A stretch of DNA of 64,000 nt from Dyadobacter koreensis. GTDB lineage: Bacteria; Bacteroidota; Bacteroidia; Cytophagales; Spirosomataceae. A program made the translations under genes and the position numbers. This document shows positions 25,594 to 34,813 of the stretch, piece after piece. The DNA lies in assembly GCF_900108855.1 (NCBI RefSeq), contig NZ_FNXY01000005.1, positions 1 to 64,000 of the forward strand. Reading direction: 5' to 3'. A model generated the notes under the pieces. The model saw nothing but the letters and a program-made list of their open reading frames with translations. It had not been told where the DNA came from and made no database searches. Numbering within the stretch: position 1 is the stretch's first letter; the number at the start of each line of letters is the position of its first letter.

Positions 25594-26861
25594 GCCACAG
25601 CCAGTTTATCAGGATTTACAACGTTTTGATAAGTCTTCCGCAAAATCCAGACAAAACATAATACGTTCATAATTTGTAAAATATACTCAAAGAGATTTGA
25701 CAGATTTCCAAACATGCCGAAAGAAGTGTAAGAAGGCTGGTGAATGTAAACCCAAACGAAAGGCTGAACAACCGTGAGCCAGTTTACCGCTAATAAAACG
25801 ATTACATGCCAGGTTTTTCTGATATCGATAACATCAAACAAAACGGCCATTAAATAAGCGATCAGGTAGGCACCCATAGCACTTGCCTGGAAAATCATCA
25901 TACAGACAAACACAGCGATAAAAATTCCGGGAAGAATTTCGCTGATATGTCTGTGGCGTGCTTTAAATGCCATATATGCTGGAAGAAAAACTGTGAAAAG
26001 TAAACCGATCCAGTTGATCATGGTTGATTTCTTTTCGTTGATATGAATGAACAATTCAATAAACGGACGGCTTACTGAGAATAAGTTTGGCGTCATCAAT
26101 TGCTCCGTATGCTGAATTGGCATTAAAAACAGATCTCCGATTTGCCAGTATAAAAATCCGACAGCCGGAATTCCGACGGCCGCCATCACTAACAGCATTT
26201 TTACTGGCTTTTTAACTACAACGAGAATCGCAGGAAGGAGAAAAATGAACGTCACTTTTATTGTCAGCAGCGTCAGCGCAAAAAGCAGCCCGGCACCAAT
26301 TTCGTAGTTATCCTTATGATTTATTGTATAACGCCAGATCAGTAAGGCGGCACCCCAAAACCACACTTCTTCCTGCCCGTCTACAAGGATGTACATAAAT
26401 CCGGCTGGAAGCATCAGATAGATCATCGCATATTGTAATGCTCTGCTGCTTTTGACTTTATAGGTTTTGTAGGTAAGCCAAAGGATTGCACTTTCCATCA
26501 ATACCATAAATAAAACGATGGCACGGGAATTGTGCCAGATCCACACCGGAATGCTGATAATATAGGCATATAATGGAGCATGATACGACCAAAAATCACG
26601 ATACACAAAACCACCGGCTTTTGCAGCTTCTGCTTTATAAAAAAAGAAAGGAATATCACCGCGTGGATCTTCATTGATGATCAGGAAAATTCCGATCCAT
26701 GGAATCAGACGAAGCAGGACAAAACCTGCTGCAAAAACGGCCTTTTCTTTTTCGAGCTGCCATTTTGCAAAAAGTTCAGACCGGCTGATCACCCAGAAAA
26801 TACCCAGCGTAAGTCCCAGGTTGATGAAAAGCTTGATATAAAAAACGGTAAGAATGGGCAT
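25590..26861 (-). CDS. Polytopic membrane protein, paralogue of the previous
   Basis: 423 aa, about ten membrane segments. It shares the patch GGFVYRDFWSYHAPLYAY and the acidic GDIPFFF loop with the 24337-25593 protein, so the two are an old tandem duplication. The first gene of this pair on the minus strand. Likely GT-C type as above, again without a known substrate. The tandem arrangement could mean a heteromeric enzyme or two sequential transfers. Confidence 0.6.
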   Translation of the reverse strand: MPILTVFYIKLFINLGLTLGIFWVISRSELFAKWQLEKEKAVFAAGFVLLRLIPWIGIFLIINEDPRGDIPFFFYKAEAAKAGGFVYRDFWSYHAPLYAYIISIPVWIWHNSRAIVLFMVLMESAILWLTYKTYKVKSSRALQYAMIYLMLPAGFMYILVDGQEEVWFWGAALLIWRYTINHKDNYEIGAGLLFALTLLTIKVTFIFLLPAILVVVKKPVKMLLVMAAVGIPAVGFLYWQIGDLFLMPIQHTEQLMTPNLFSVSRPFIELFIHINEKKSTMINWIGLLFTVFLPAYMAFKARHRHISEILPGIFIAVFVCMMIFQASAMGAYLIAYLMAVLFDVIDIRKTWHVIVLLAVNWLTVVQPFVWVYIHQPSYTSFGMFGNLSNLFEYILQIMNVLCFVWILRKTYQNVVNPDKLAVA

Positions 26862-26995
26862 GTTAAAGTAAATGTCTTTTATGAAGTGTGTTGATTTTAG
26901 CGGTTTGAGCTCATATCAAGCCGCAAACTTAAGATAACTTTTTTTCAAAATGACCAGCAAAACGCAAAGATTTAATACGTTACAAATTCGTATGC

Positions 26996-27026
26996 TTGCA
27001 TACTATATTACAAAAGTCTATTTTTG
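26996..27026 (+). promoter_or_regulatory. Promoter for the acyl-CoA dehydrogenase gene
   Basis: TTG at 26996-26998, 20-nt spacer, TATTTTTG at 27019-27026 (exact TAnnTTTG). Transcription start near 27032 rules out the open-frame start at 26996 and supports 27059 or 27086. Confidence 0.6.
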
Positions 27027-27085
27027 AGTTATTAGCAATCATCAAAAGTACCTTTCTTATGCCATATAATGCGCAACTTACCGGA

Positions 27086-28225
27086 ATGGATTTCAACCTG
27101 AGTGAGGAACATGAGGCTGTACAATTTGCTGCCCGTGATTTTGCACAGAATGAACTTTTAGCAGGTGTTATAGAACGTGATAATGAACAAAAGTTTGATC
27201 CTGCTCTGATCCGAAAGATGGGAGATCTGGGCTTTTTGAGCATGATGGTGTTGCCGCAATACGGCGGAGGCGGCATGGATACGCTTTCCTATGTTATTGC
27301 GATGGAAGAAATTTCGAAAATAGATGCTTCGGCGTCCGTGATTATGTCGGTGAACAATTCTCTGGTTTGCTGGGGACTTCAGGCTTATGGAACGGATGCG
27401 CAAAAAGAAAAATATTTGACCCGGCTTGCATCAGGGAAAATGGTTGGTGCATTTTGTCTTTCTGAACCTGAGGCTGGTTCTGATGCTACTTCACAGCATA
27501 CGACGGCGGAGGATATGGGTGATTACTATTTATTAAACGGTACTAAAAACTGGATTACCAACGGAAATTCTTCAGAAATTTGTTTAGTCATCGCGCAGAC
27601 TCATCCGGATAGGGGACATAAGGGAATCAATGCGCTCATCGTCGAAAAAAATTCTGCCGGATTTACTGTGGGGCGAAAGGAAGATAAAATGGGAATCAGG
27701 GCATCCGATACCCATACGCTGATGTTCTCTGATGTTAAAGTGCCAAAGGAAAACAGAATCGGCGAAGATGGTTTCGGGTTTAAATTCGCGATGATGGTTT
27801 TGAACGGCGGAAGAATCGGAATTGCTGCCCAAGCCTTGGGAATTGCTGCAGGAGCTTTTGAATTATCTTTAAAATATTCCCAGGAAAGAAAGACTTTCGG
27901 AAAACCGATAAGTAACCACCAGGCTATACAATTTAAGCTTGCCGAAATGGCGACAAAAATTGAAGCGGCCAGAATGCTCGTTTATAAAGCAGCAAGACTT
28001 AAAGATCAGGGAAAAGATTATATAAAAGCGGCCGCTATGGCTAAGCTGTATGCGTCCGATGTTGCGATGTGGGTTACAACGGAAGCCGTTCAGGTTCACG
28101 GGGGTTACGGTTATGTTAAGGAATTTCACGTTGAACGGCTGATGCGTGACGCAAAAATTACACAAATCTATGAAGGTACCTCTGAAATCCAAAAACTTGT
28201 GATTGCTCGTGAGTTGCTAAAATAG
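27086..28225 (+). CDS. Acyl-CoA dehydrogenase
   Basis: 379 aa from ATG 27086 (MDFNLSEEHEAVQFAARDFA), the usual start and length for short-chain acyl-CoA dehydrogenases; ATG 27059 is an alternative. FAD enzyme of beta-oxidation or branched-chain catabolism. Motifs: GAFCLSEPEAGSDA (about 125-138), NWITNG, and near the end QVHGGYGYVKEFHVERLMRD, YEGTSEIQ with the catalytic Glu region. Substrate chain length cannot be read off. Monocistronic, with its own promoter. Confidence 0.94.
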   Translation: MDFNLSEEHEAVQFAARDFAQNELLAGVIERDNEQKFDPALIRKMGDLGFLSMMVLPQYGGGGMDTLSYVIAMEEISKIDASASVIMSVNNSLVCWGLQAYGTDAQKEKYLTRLASGKMVGAFCLSEPEAGSDATSQHTTAEDMGDYYLLNGTKNWITNGNSSEICLVIAQTHPDRGHKGINALIVEKNSAGFTVGRKEDKMGIRASDTHTLMFSDVKVPKENRIGEDGFGFKFAMMVLNGGRIGIAAQALGIAAGAFELSLKYSQERKTFGKPISNHQAIQFKLAEMATKIEAARMLVYKAARLKDQGKDYIKAAAMAKLYASDVAMWVTTEAVQVHGGYGYVKEFHVERLMRDAKITQIYEGTSEIQKLVIARELLK

Positions 28226-28318
28226 CTCGTTTAAGGCATTTTTCTACATATTGTTCTAAATGAGGGATTAATTTCGTCTTAAAAAGATACTTTTTTTATA
28301 TTTTTTGTTATTACATGC

Positions 28319-28355
28319 TTGTATTAGTTTTGTACAATTTATTAGATTTGTACAA
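28319..28355 (+). promoter_or_regulatory. Promoter with two TTGTACAA palindromes
   Basis: TTG 28319-28321, 21-nt spacer and TAGATTTG 28343-28350 form a plausible Bacteroidota promoter. Two perfect copies of the palindrome TTGTACAA sit at 28330-28337 and 28348-28355, 18 bp apart; the second overlaps the -7 box. They could be operator sites, perhaps for autoregulation by the AraC-type protein just downstream. Confidence 0.5.
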
Positions 28356-28398
28356 AATTAGAATAATCGGTCTTTTCGGGCCCTAAATGTATACATGT

Positions 28399-29328
28399 AT
28401 GGAAGACTATAATAAGATTATCGAATCGTTGGGAGTGAAGTTTGTGAAGGCACGACACATTCGTATCCTGCAACCTATCACGATTAAGAATTTTTATGAT
28501 GTACAGAATTCACTTACAATTTTGTACGACGGAGAAGTTTCTTTCGGGAGTGAGGAATCTCATAAGGTAGAAGAAGGTGACATGTTGTTTATCCCAGGCG
28601 GAAAGCATGCAACTGTTACGTACGGAAACACGCAATCTGCGAAAACCGTGTCGAACGAAGAGTTCATGACAAACCGGGATAATTATATAGAAGCCGGACA
28701 TGACCCTGCTTTAATCGGAAAATTGCCAAATTCATTTGGTCTTATCTCTTTTGAAGCAAAAGTTTTCGATACTGTAAACTTCTTTACTTCGCTGGATGTT
28801 CCTCCGTTTTTGATCAAGAGAGACGATCAGATTGCAATCACGATCAATCAGATTTTGACAGAAGATATGCTTGATATCCCTGGTAAAGGACGTATCATCA
28901 AGATTAAAACAGAAGAGGTTGTAATCGAAATTATTCGTTATATTCTTAAAAATAAATTATTTGTTGAACAACTTGTTACAAACAGTACTTATTTCAAGGA
29001 TCCTCGTTTGATTGACATCTTCGCTTACATCAAAGACAATTTGGGCGGTGATCTATCCAACAAAGTTTTGGCAAACGTTGCAAACGTATCAGAAGATTAC
29101 GTTGGACAGTACTTCAAAATGCTGACTGGTATTAATCCTCAGGATTATATCGAATACCAACGTATGGAGAAAGCAGTTGACTTGCTTCGTACTTCGAAGA
29201 AAAGTATCCGTGCTATTGGTTCTGATGTTGGATATAAAGACACAGCTTATTTCTGCCGTCGTTTCAAAATGATGTTTGGTATTCCGGCCGGTAAAATGCG
29301 TCGTCGTGAATCTTTAATGAACGTTTAG
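28399..29328 (+). CDS. AraC-family transcriptional regulator
   Basis: 309 aa from ATG 28399 (MEDYNKIIESLG); ATG 28387 adds four residues. The N-terminal ~80 residues read as a cupin-like sensor (TILYDGEVSFGSEESHKVEE, GDMLFIPGGKH). The C-terminal ~100 residues carry two helix-turn-helix units: LSNKVLANVANVSEDYVGQY and KSIRAIGSDVGYKDTAYFCR, followed by RFKMMFGIPAGKMRRRE. Ligand and regulon are unknown. A strong terminator follows. Confidence 0.9.
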   Translation: MEDYNKIIESLGVKFVKARHIRILQPITIKNFYDVQNSLTILYDGEVSFGSEESHKVEEGDMLFIPGGKHATVTYGNTQSAKTVSNEEFMTNRDNYIEAGHDPALIGKLPNSFGLISFEAKVFDTVNFFTSLDVPPFLIKRDDQIAITINQILTEDMLDIPGKGRIIKIKTEEVVIEIIRYILKNKLFVEQLVTNSTYFKDPRLIDIFAYIKDNLGGDLSNKVLANVANVSEDYVGQYFKMLTGINPQDYIEYQRMEKAVDLLRTSKKSIRAIGSDVGYKDTAYFCRRFKMMFGIPAGKMRRRESLMNV

Positions 29329-29357
29329 TATTTTCTGATTATAAATTTTGAAAAATC

Positions 29358-29386
29358 AGCCGCCCGGTTAAGGGCGGCTTTTTTTG
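29358..29386 (+). terminator. Terminator after the AraC-family gene
   Basis: AGCCGCCC (29358-29365) and GGGCGGCT (29372-29379) form an 8-bp GC-rich stem followed by seven T. Confidence 0.92.
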
Positions 29387-29513
29387 TAGGGGGAATAGCA
29401 CAATCAATTTTTTATCGAAATAATTAAACTTTCGTATACTTGTAATTTCTATTACTTTTATTTCTTTTAGTATTAAGGTTTCGGTAAACAACTCAACAAA
29501 TTTTCGAAAAGCC

Positions 29514-30224
29514 ATGATTGTGAAAAAATCAGTACGTCAATTTCTTTTATTATCACTTTTCACTCTTGCTTGCTCGGCTTCCTGGGCCCAGGTAAGTCTC
29601 GGTGTCAGGGGAGGAGCAAATTTTGCGACTTTTGCAGTGAGTGGAGACGATCAGGACTTCCCGTTTAAACCAAAAGCAGGTTTGAACTTTGCACTTTTAT
29701 TTAATCTGCCTATAAGTGGATCAACCAGTATCCAAATTGAACCGGGATTCTCCCAGCGTGGTGCCCGGATTTCGGAGAAATCCGAACAGCTGATCAATAG
29801 CCAGCAGGTAAAGATTGACATTAATGGAAAGTTGTTGGTGAATTATATTGAAATGCCGATCCTATTTCAATACAGACCTCAATTGGGAAAACTGCAGGGA
29901 TTGCTTTCCATCGGACCTGAGGTGCGACTAATGACTGGTAATATAAGAGCAAAATCCAGATCGAAAGTGTATGTTGACGGTGAACTGGTTAGCGACACGA
30001 GTGAAGACGAATCTTATGGTTCTTCGGATGATACCAATAAATTTGATTTTGGTCTTGTCGGTGGTGCGGGCGTCGCATATCCTCTTGGCACTATAAAAGT
30101 TTTTGCCGAAGGACGTTATCATTTTGGGTTAAGAAACCTTGCATCGGAAGGTGGTGACGATTCCAAAGTTCACAACCGGGGAGCATCCGCTCACATCGGG
30201 ATATTGGTACCAATTGGGAAATAA
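29514..30224 (+). CDS. Outer-membrane beta-barrel (porin-like) protein
   Basis: 236 aa. Signal peptide to about residue 25 (LLLSLFTLACSASWAQ), then alternating beta-strands: VSLGVRGGANFATF, PKAGLNFALLFNLP, SIQIEPGFSQRG, YIEMPILFQYRP, and a C-terminal strand SAHIGILVPIGK. The pattern matches the PorT/outer-membrane beta-barrel domain family of Bacteroidota. Function is unknown beyond outer-membrane location. Flanked by terminators on both sides. Confidence 0.85.
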   Translation: MIVKKSVRQFLLLSLFTLACSASWAQVSLGVRGGANFATFAVSGDDQDFPFKPKAGLNFALLFNLPISGSTSIQIEPGFSQRGARISEKSEQLINSQQVKIDINGKLLVNYIEMPILFQYRPQLGKLQGLLSIGPEVRLMTGNIRAKSRSKVYVDGELVSDTSEDESYGSSDDTNKFDFGLVGGAGVAYPLGTIKVFAEGRYHFGLRNLASEGGDDSKVHNRGASAHIGILVPIGK

Positions 30225-30246
30225 TATTCAACAGGAATGATATTAG

Positions 30247-30278
30247 AAAAAGAGCTTCTGCCCAAGAAGCTCTTTTTT
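30247..30278. terminator. Bidirectional terminator
   Basis: AAAAAGAGCTTCT (30247-30259) pairs perfectly with 30265-30277 around GCCCA; A-run on one side and T-run on the other. It separates the barrel gene from the convergent gene at 30290. Confidence 0.9.
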
Positions 30279-30289
30279 ATTGACAAATG

Positions 30290-30724
30290 TTACCTGACCG
30301 GAGTCAGCTGCACTGTAGAAATTTTCCAGCTTCCTCCTTTTTTTACAGAAACGACAGTATACGTTACCGCGTTCTGAAAACTGTTGTTCTCAATTTTTCC
30401 CCGCACATTCCAGGTCCCTGTGATCACACCAACATCGCCATAATTTTTTGTCCGCGTACTCGATATCATTCCGGAATCTACCGTGATGTAGCCTTGCGCA
30501 ACACCTTGAGTTAACATCTCGCGGTCAACTTGTTGTCCATCAAAACTTACTATTGAAAAATCATCTGACAAAATATCATTCAGCATATTGGTATCTTCAT
30601 CTAACATGGCTTTGAAAAAAGTATTTGAACATTCCGTCGCATCCTGCGGACGTGAAAAACTTGCCTGGGCATAAGAACAAAAGCTGCAAAATGTGAGAAA
30701 ACTAAAAAGAACTATTTTTTTCAT
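30290..30724 (-). CDS. Secreted SnoaL/DUF4440-like (NTF2-fold) protein
   Basis: 144 aa from ATG 30724, chosen because MKKIVLFSFLTFCSFCSYA is a clean signal peptide; the frame is open 26 codons further up. The mature part has ECSNTFFKAMLDEDTNMLND, LSDDFSIVSFDGQQVDREML and VITGTWNVRGK, the cone-shaped NTF2/DUF4440 pattern often used as small-molecule binding or lyase domains. Role unknown. Confidence 0.75.
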   Translation of the reverse strand: MKKIVLFSFLTFCSFCSYAQASFSRPQDATECSNTFFKAMLDEDTNMLNDILSDDFSIVSFDGQQVDREMLTQGVAQGYITVDSGMISSTRTKNYGDVGVITGTWNVRGKIENNSFQNAVTYTVVSVKKGGSWKISTVQLTPVR

Positions 30725-30938
30725 CGGGATTCCGTTGATTTTTGATTTCATAATATTTTTGGAATCTGAGAAAAAGCAGAGTAGCCTGCAAGTTTTTTGC
30801 AAAATGCTTATATAAAATTATTCCGTAAAAACATTTCGGGTCGATTCCCTTACATCTTTCAACAAACGTTTTCTTCGCTTGTGAATATATGATTAGATTC
30901 GCTTTTGTTTTATAAATACCGAAGTTGTAAATGTTGAT

Positions 30939-31331
30939 ATGATAAAGATAAAATCACTAGTTTCATTAATGGCGCTTTTTCTCGGCCTTGTAGCCTGTTC
31001 GACACCTCCGGATACACTTGGCAAGCTGGACCTGAAAAAATGGCGTCAGGACCGCGGAGGATGCAAAGGAGAGCGAGCAGAATTGGTCGCAGATCTGAGA
31101 GGGGAACAAAAAGAGCTTTTGGGAAAATTCGCAGACGAGATAGGAAAGATTCTTGGGAAGCCGGATATCCATCAGTTAGGCGCAGGAAATACAAAATTCT
31201 ATGTTTATTTTTTGGAGAAAGGGACTCAGTGCGAGGACATCACAAAAAAATCCGAAGCAAAAAAGGTGATTATGAAATTTAATGCGATTGGGTTGATGTC
31301 AGAGATTACTTATCAGAGCCGGCCATTATAA
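30939..31331 (+). CDS. Small lipoprotein of unknown function
   Basis: 130 aa. Lipoprotein signal with lipobox LGLVAC (Cys about 20) after a hydrophobic stretch. The mature part is charged, with KWRQDRGGCKGERAELVADL and a C-terminal YFLEKGTQCEDITKKS; two further Cys may pair. No family recognised. A predicted periplasmic, membrane-anchored protein. Confidence 0.7.
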   Translation: MIKIKSLVSLMALFLGLVACSTPPDTLGKLDLKKWRQDRGGCKGERAELVADLRGEQKELLGKFADEIGKILGKPDIHQLGAGNTKFYVYFLEKGTQCEDITKKSEAKKVIMKFNAIGLMSEITYQSRPL

Positions 31332-31406
31332 TCTAGCCCATTCCAAACCTTGGTAATAAGTAGATCAGCCTGTTAAATTTAAGTTGATATCTAACCTCAT
31401 CCTGAG

Positions 31407-33149
31407 ATGAACTTAAAAAACTTCCACCAGGAACTTCCCCGGATAATACTTCAGCGCGGAAAAAACTATTACTACGAAGGTGCGGTGATCAGTCTTGAAG
31501 AAGAGGAAACCGGATTGTGGACTGCTTCGGTGGAGGGTTCAGAGATTTATTTGGTGGAAGTAATGCTGGGGGAAGGCGGCGAAATAGATTCTTTTTTGTG
31601 TGATTGCCCCCATGATGCAGATGTTTTTAAGCATATTGTCGCTGTTTTTTATGAATTGAAAGATAAAGTTAAAACGATTCAATTCAAGCCGGCGGCGCAG
31701 CCAAAAATGGGAGCTTTTGACGATATTTTGGAAAATCTGGCAGAAGCTGAGCTGAAAGGCTTTGTAGCATATTACGCCAGCGACAACAAAGATTTTAAGC
31801 GTCAGTTTGAGCTGTACTTTGTCAATAAACATAAGGGCACAGATGTTAAAAGACAATATGCCGATCTGGTAAAAAAAGCGATTCGTTCTGCAATAGACAG
31901 GCGGTTTAAAGATTATTATTCTTCCAATGATCTGGCTCAGGCAATGAACGCAATTCTTGCAAAAGCCAGGCAAGCTATTCACCTTAATAATTTTCAGGAT
32001 GCTTCAATTATAGTCTGTACGGTTTTGTCGCAGTTGGCAGCAGATGCTGTGCCTGAAATAGATGATTCCAGCGGTTATCTGGGAGACACGATTTTGGATG
32101 CTGTCCTTTTGATACAAGAAATTGCTAAATCCACAAAGATTTCAAGTGAAATAAAAGAACAACTCTTCTTATTCCTGAATGAAGAGCTCAGTAAGGACGT
32201 GTATTTTGACTATGGAGATTTTGGGTATGAGCTTTTCAATACATTTCGGTATCTGGCAATACAGCTTGGAAGAGTAGAGGATTTTCTGATATCTGCCAGC
32301 CGGAGCGAGACGAATGATCACGAAGAGGAGGAAGATAACTATACAGCGGAATATTTTTTAATTCAGAAATTACTGTTATTCCGGGAAACCGGAAATACTG
32401 CCGAAAGAGAAAAATTGATTCATGAGAATTTGAATTTCGTCGAAGTTAGAAAAGAGCTCCTAAGCGAGCTCCTTGAAAGAAAAGATTATATATCTGCCAA
32501 AAAATTAATAACCGAAGGAATTGTAATTGCTGAAAACAAAGAGCATCCTGGAACTGTGACAGAGTGGAAAAGGAGGCTTCTTGAAATTGCCATTATTGAA
32601 GAAGATATTGAAGCTATAAGGCATTACTCACTTCAATTCGCTTTTGATCAAGGTTTTGATTGTAATTACTATCGCGCGTGGAAAAACACGTTTCCAGAAT
32701 CTGAGCAGGAAGCAGCATTTTTTAAGTTAGTCGCAAAACTTACTTCGGAAATAAATATGCAGGCCAAGGAACATCTTCATCACGCATGGTGGTCTCCAAG
32801 TTATCACTTGTTAAAGGTCCTTGCTCCGTTGTATATAGAGGAAAAAAAGTGGGAAAGCCTTTACAGGGTAGTGGAATCATATCCGAGGCTGGATGTGCTT
32901 TTTGAATACCTCCCTTATCTTGCGGTCAGGTTTGAGTCTGAACTTTCAGATCTTTTTATTCCAGCACTTATTCTGGATGGTGAAAAGGCTAATTCACGCC
33001 GTGAATATGCTAATCTGGCTTATAATATGCTGGAAATTATGAAGCAAATGCCTGGAAGCCGTTCAAAAATTATCGAAGCGGCGCAAGCACTGAGAGAAAA
33101 ATATCCAAAGCGATCTGCCATGATCGATGAATTGAAAAAATTGAGGTAA
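31407..33149 (+). CDS. Large SWIM-like domain protein with a broken zinc motif
   Basis: 580 aa, soluble. The N-terminal 80 residues resemble a SWIM domain: IILQRGKNYYYEGAV then FLCDCPHDADVFKHIVAV. SWIM zinc fingers use CxC...CxH; here the third ligand position is Phe74 (DVFKH) rather than Cys, while C65, C67 and H76 remain. The rest is mainly helical with repeat-like segments (about 330-560), perhaps TPR-type. Some SWIM proteins accompany SNF2 helicases or DNA metabolism, but no such partner is adjacent. Function unknown. Confidence 0.6.
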   Translation: MNLKNFHQELPRIILQRGKNYYYEGAVISLEEEETGLWTASVEGSEIYLVEVMLGEGGEIDSFLCDCPHDADVFKHIVAVFYELKDKVKTIQFKPAAQPKMGAFDDILENLAEAELKGFVAYYASDNKDFKRQFELYFVNKHKGTDVKRQYADLVKKAIRSAIDRRFKDYYSSNDLAQAMNAILAKARQAIHLNNFQDASIIVCTVLSQLAADAVPEIDDSSGYLGDTILDAVLLIQEIAKSTKISSEIKEQLFLFLNEELSKDVYFDYGDFGYELFNTFRYLAIQLGRVEDFLISASRSETNDHEEEEDNYTAEYFLIQKLLLFRETGNTAEREKLIHENLNFVEVRKELLSELLERKDYISAKKLITEGIVIAENKEHPGTVTEWKRRLLEIAIIEEDIEAIRHYSLQFAFDQGFDCNYYRAWKNTFPESEQEAAFFKLVAKLTSEINMQAKEHLHHAWWSPSYHLLKVLAPLYIEEKKWESLYRVVESYPRLDVLFEYLPYLAVRFESELSDLFIPALILDGEKANSRREYANLAYNMLEIMKQMPGSRSKIIEAAQALREKYPKRSAMIDELKKLR

Positions 33150-33162
33150 CTGACCGTAATTG

Positions 33163-33735
33163 TCAGAGATAAAATTTCTTCAACCGGATCATTTCTTCAA
33201 CTGGCTCTGAAACCATATAACGAATTGATTTACCGCTTTTAAGGCAGGCTCTCAGGTACGTTGCGGAAATGTCGAGCAAGGGAGCTTCAACAAATTTCAC
33301 AGCCGGGTGATCTTTGAAATTATGAGATGCAGCATTTGGCCGCGGATATACATATAAGCCGACGTATTCAAGAATTTTATCGTGGTTTTTCCAATTCGGG
33401 AACTGAGCCAGATTATCTTCACCCATGATCAGCTTGAATTCATGCTGAGGAAATTTCTCCTGCATTCTGATCAGCGTATCGATCGTGTAACTCGGCTTCG
33501 GCATATGAAACTCTATATCCGTAACTTTAAGCAAGGAATTATCTGCAACAGCCCTGGAAACCAGATCATAACGATCAAATTCGTGAAGTAAACTATTATT
33601 TTTTTTGAAGGGATTTTGAGGACTGACCACAAACCAAACCTGTTCGAGATCCGTAGCCGTGACCATGGTATTGGCAATAATCAAATGACCAATATGTATC
33701 GGGTTGAAGGATCCAAAAAACAGACCGATTTTCAT
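33163..33735 (-). CDS. nadD: Nicotinate-nucleotide adenylyltransferase
   Basis: 190 aa. MKIGLFFGSFNPIHIGHLII holds the nucleotidyltransferase motif GSFNPIHIGH; ISATYLRACLKSGKSIRYMV carries the second, ISxTxxR. Transfers AMP to nicotinate mononucleotide, the NAD-making step. Full length. Part of a minus-strand run with gmk, 119 nt away, so operon membership is uncertain. Confidence 0.95.
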   Translation of the reverse strand: MKIGLFFGSFNPIHIGHLIIANTMVTATDLEQVWFVVSPQNPFKKNNSLLHEFDRYDLVSRAVADNSLLKVTDIEFHMPKPSYTIDTLIRMQEKFPQHEFKLIMGEDNLAQFPNWKNHDKILEYVGLYVYPRPNAASHNFKDHPAVKFVEAPLLDISATYLRACLKSGKSIRYMVSEPVEEMIRLKKFYL

Positions 33736-33854
33736 ACGTCAGGAATTGAAACGTTTATGATGATAGAGGAGAATTTTTGCTGCATTTATGAGGACTTGAA
33801 TTGTCATGACAAAACTGACAATTTACTGACAAAAGCATGACAAAGATCAGTTTG

Positions 33855-34424
33855 TTATGAATGAATAAAGTCCTGAATCAAAACCTCTGCTTTCGCCAAA
33901 GCTTCTTCCAGATGATCATTCACCAGTACTGTATCGAATTCATGCTCAAAACTTTGCTCATAACGAACTTTCGCTAAGCGTGTTGCAAGCGTTTCGGGAG
34001 TTTCTGTACCTCGGCTGTTTAACCTGCGTTGAATTTCTTCTTCCGAAGAAACCTTCACAAACACAGCCAATGCACTTTCGTCGTATGCTTCTTTGAGTTT
34101 AAGGCCACCCTTGACATCCACATCGAAAACTACATGTTTTCCCTCATCCCAAAGCCTTTGAATTTCTGATTTCAGTGTTCCATAATAATTTCCGGCATAT
34201 ACTTCCTCCCATTCTGCAAACTCCTGATTTGCAATCCGCTGGCGAAAATCTTCAATAGATAAAAAATAATAATCTTTTCCATCTATTTCATATTCACGCT
34301 GCGAACGTGTGCAAGCTGAAACTGAAAACGCTAACTGCGAGGAATATTTACTTAAAAGATGCCGGACTATTGTAGTCTTCCCAGATCCTGATGGGGCAGA
34401 AAAAATGATAAGCTTACCTTTCAC
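33855..34424 (-). CDS. gmk: Guanylate kinase
   Basis: 189 aa, start codon GTG. P-loop [15 protein letters not shown] near the N-terminus; the GMP-binding segment [20 protein letters not shown] is complete, as is [11 protein letters not shown]. Phosphorylates GMP to GDP. Normal length. Sits 11 nt downstream of the anti-sigma gene, so probably cotranscribed with the sigma/anti-sigma pair. Confidence 0.95.
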   Translation of the reverse strand: MKGKLIIFSAPSGSGKTTIVRHLLSKYSSQLAFSVSACTRSQREYEIDGKDYYFLSIEDFRQRIANQEFAEWEEVYAGNYYGTLKSEIQRLWDEGKHVVFDVDVKGGLKLKEAYDESALAVFVKVSSEEEIQRRLNSRGTETPETLATRLAKVRYEQSFEHEFDTVLVNDHLEEALAKAEVLIQDFIHS

Positions 34425-34435
34425 GCGAAACCGGA

Positions 34436-34726
34436 TTAACTATTTACTTTGGTTAAAATGGTATCCATGATACTTTGAGGACAAGGTTTTTTCACAAGTT
34501 TGAGACTTAATGACTCCTTAATGCATTTTTCTAGGCGATACGCCTCGATACAAGGAAGGCATTTATCCATGTTCTCCCTAAAATGATCCTTTTCTGCTTC
34601 CGTAGCTTCGTCATCGAGAATCGACTGAATGATTTTCATGCATTCGGCATGATGCTCGCAACTATGCTTCATGGTTTGTTTTTGCGCTTCTTCTGTAACA
34701 GAAGGCGTATGGGAAGATGCATTCAT
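34436..34726 (-). CDS. Probable zinc-binding anti-sigma factor
   Basis: 96 aa from ATG 34726; a GTG one codon up is possible. Cys/His residues: [10 protein letters not shown] and later [12 protein letters not shown] give the H...CxxC arrangement of ZAS anti-sigma factors, with helical surroundings. Located directly after an ECF sigma gene in the same direction, as anti-sigma factors are. It likely holds that sigma factor inactive, perhaps redox-sensitive through zinc/thiols; inference from family and position. Confidence 0.72.
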   Translation of the reverse strand: MNASSHTPSVTEEAQKQTMKHSCEHHAECMKIIQSILDDEATEAEKDHFRENMDKCLPCIEAYRLEKCIKESLSLKLVKKPCPQSIMDTILTKVNS

Positions 34727-34813
34727 CACAAATTATGCTGGTAAATTGATTTTTGGAATATATATGTACGACTGTACCCTATAACCCAATAGTGCATAAA
34801 AAAAGTTCATAGG

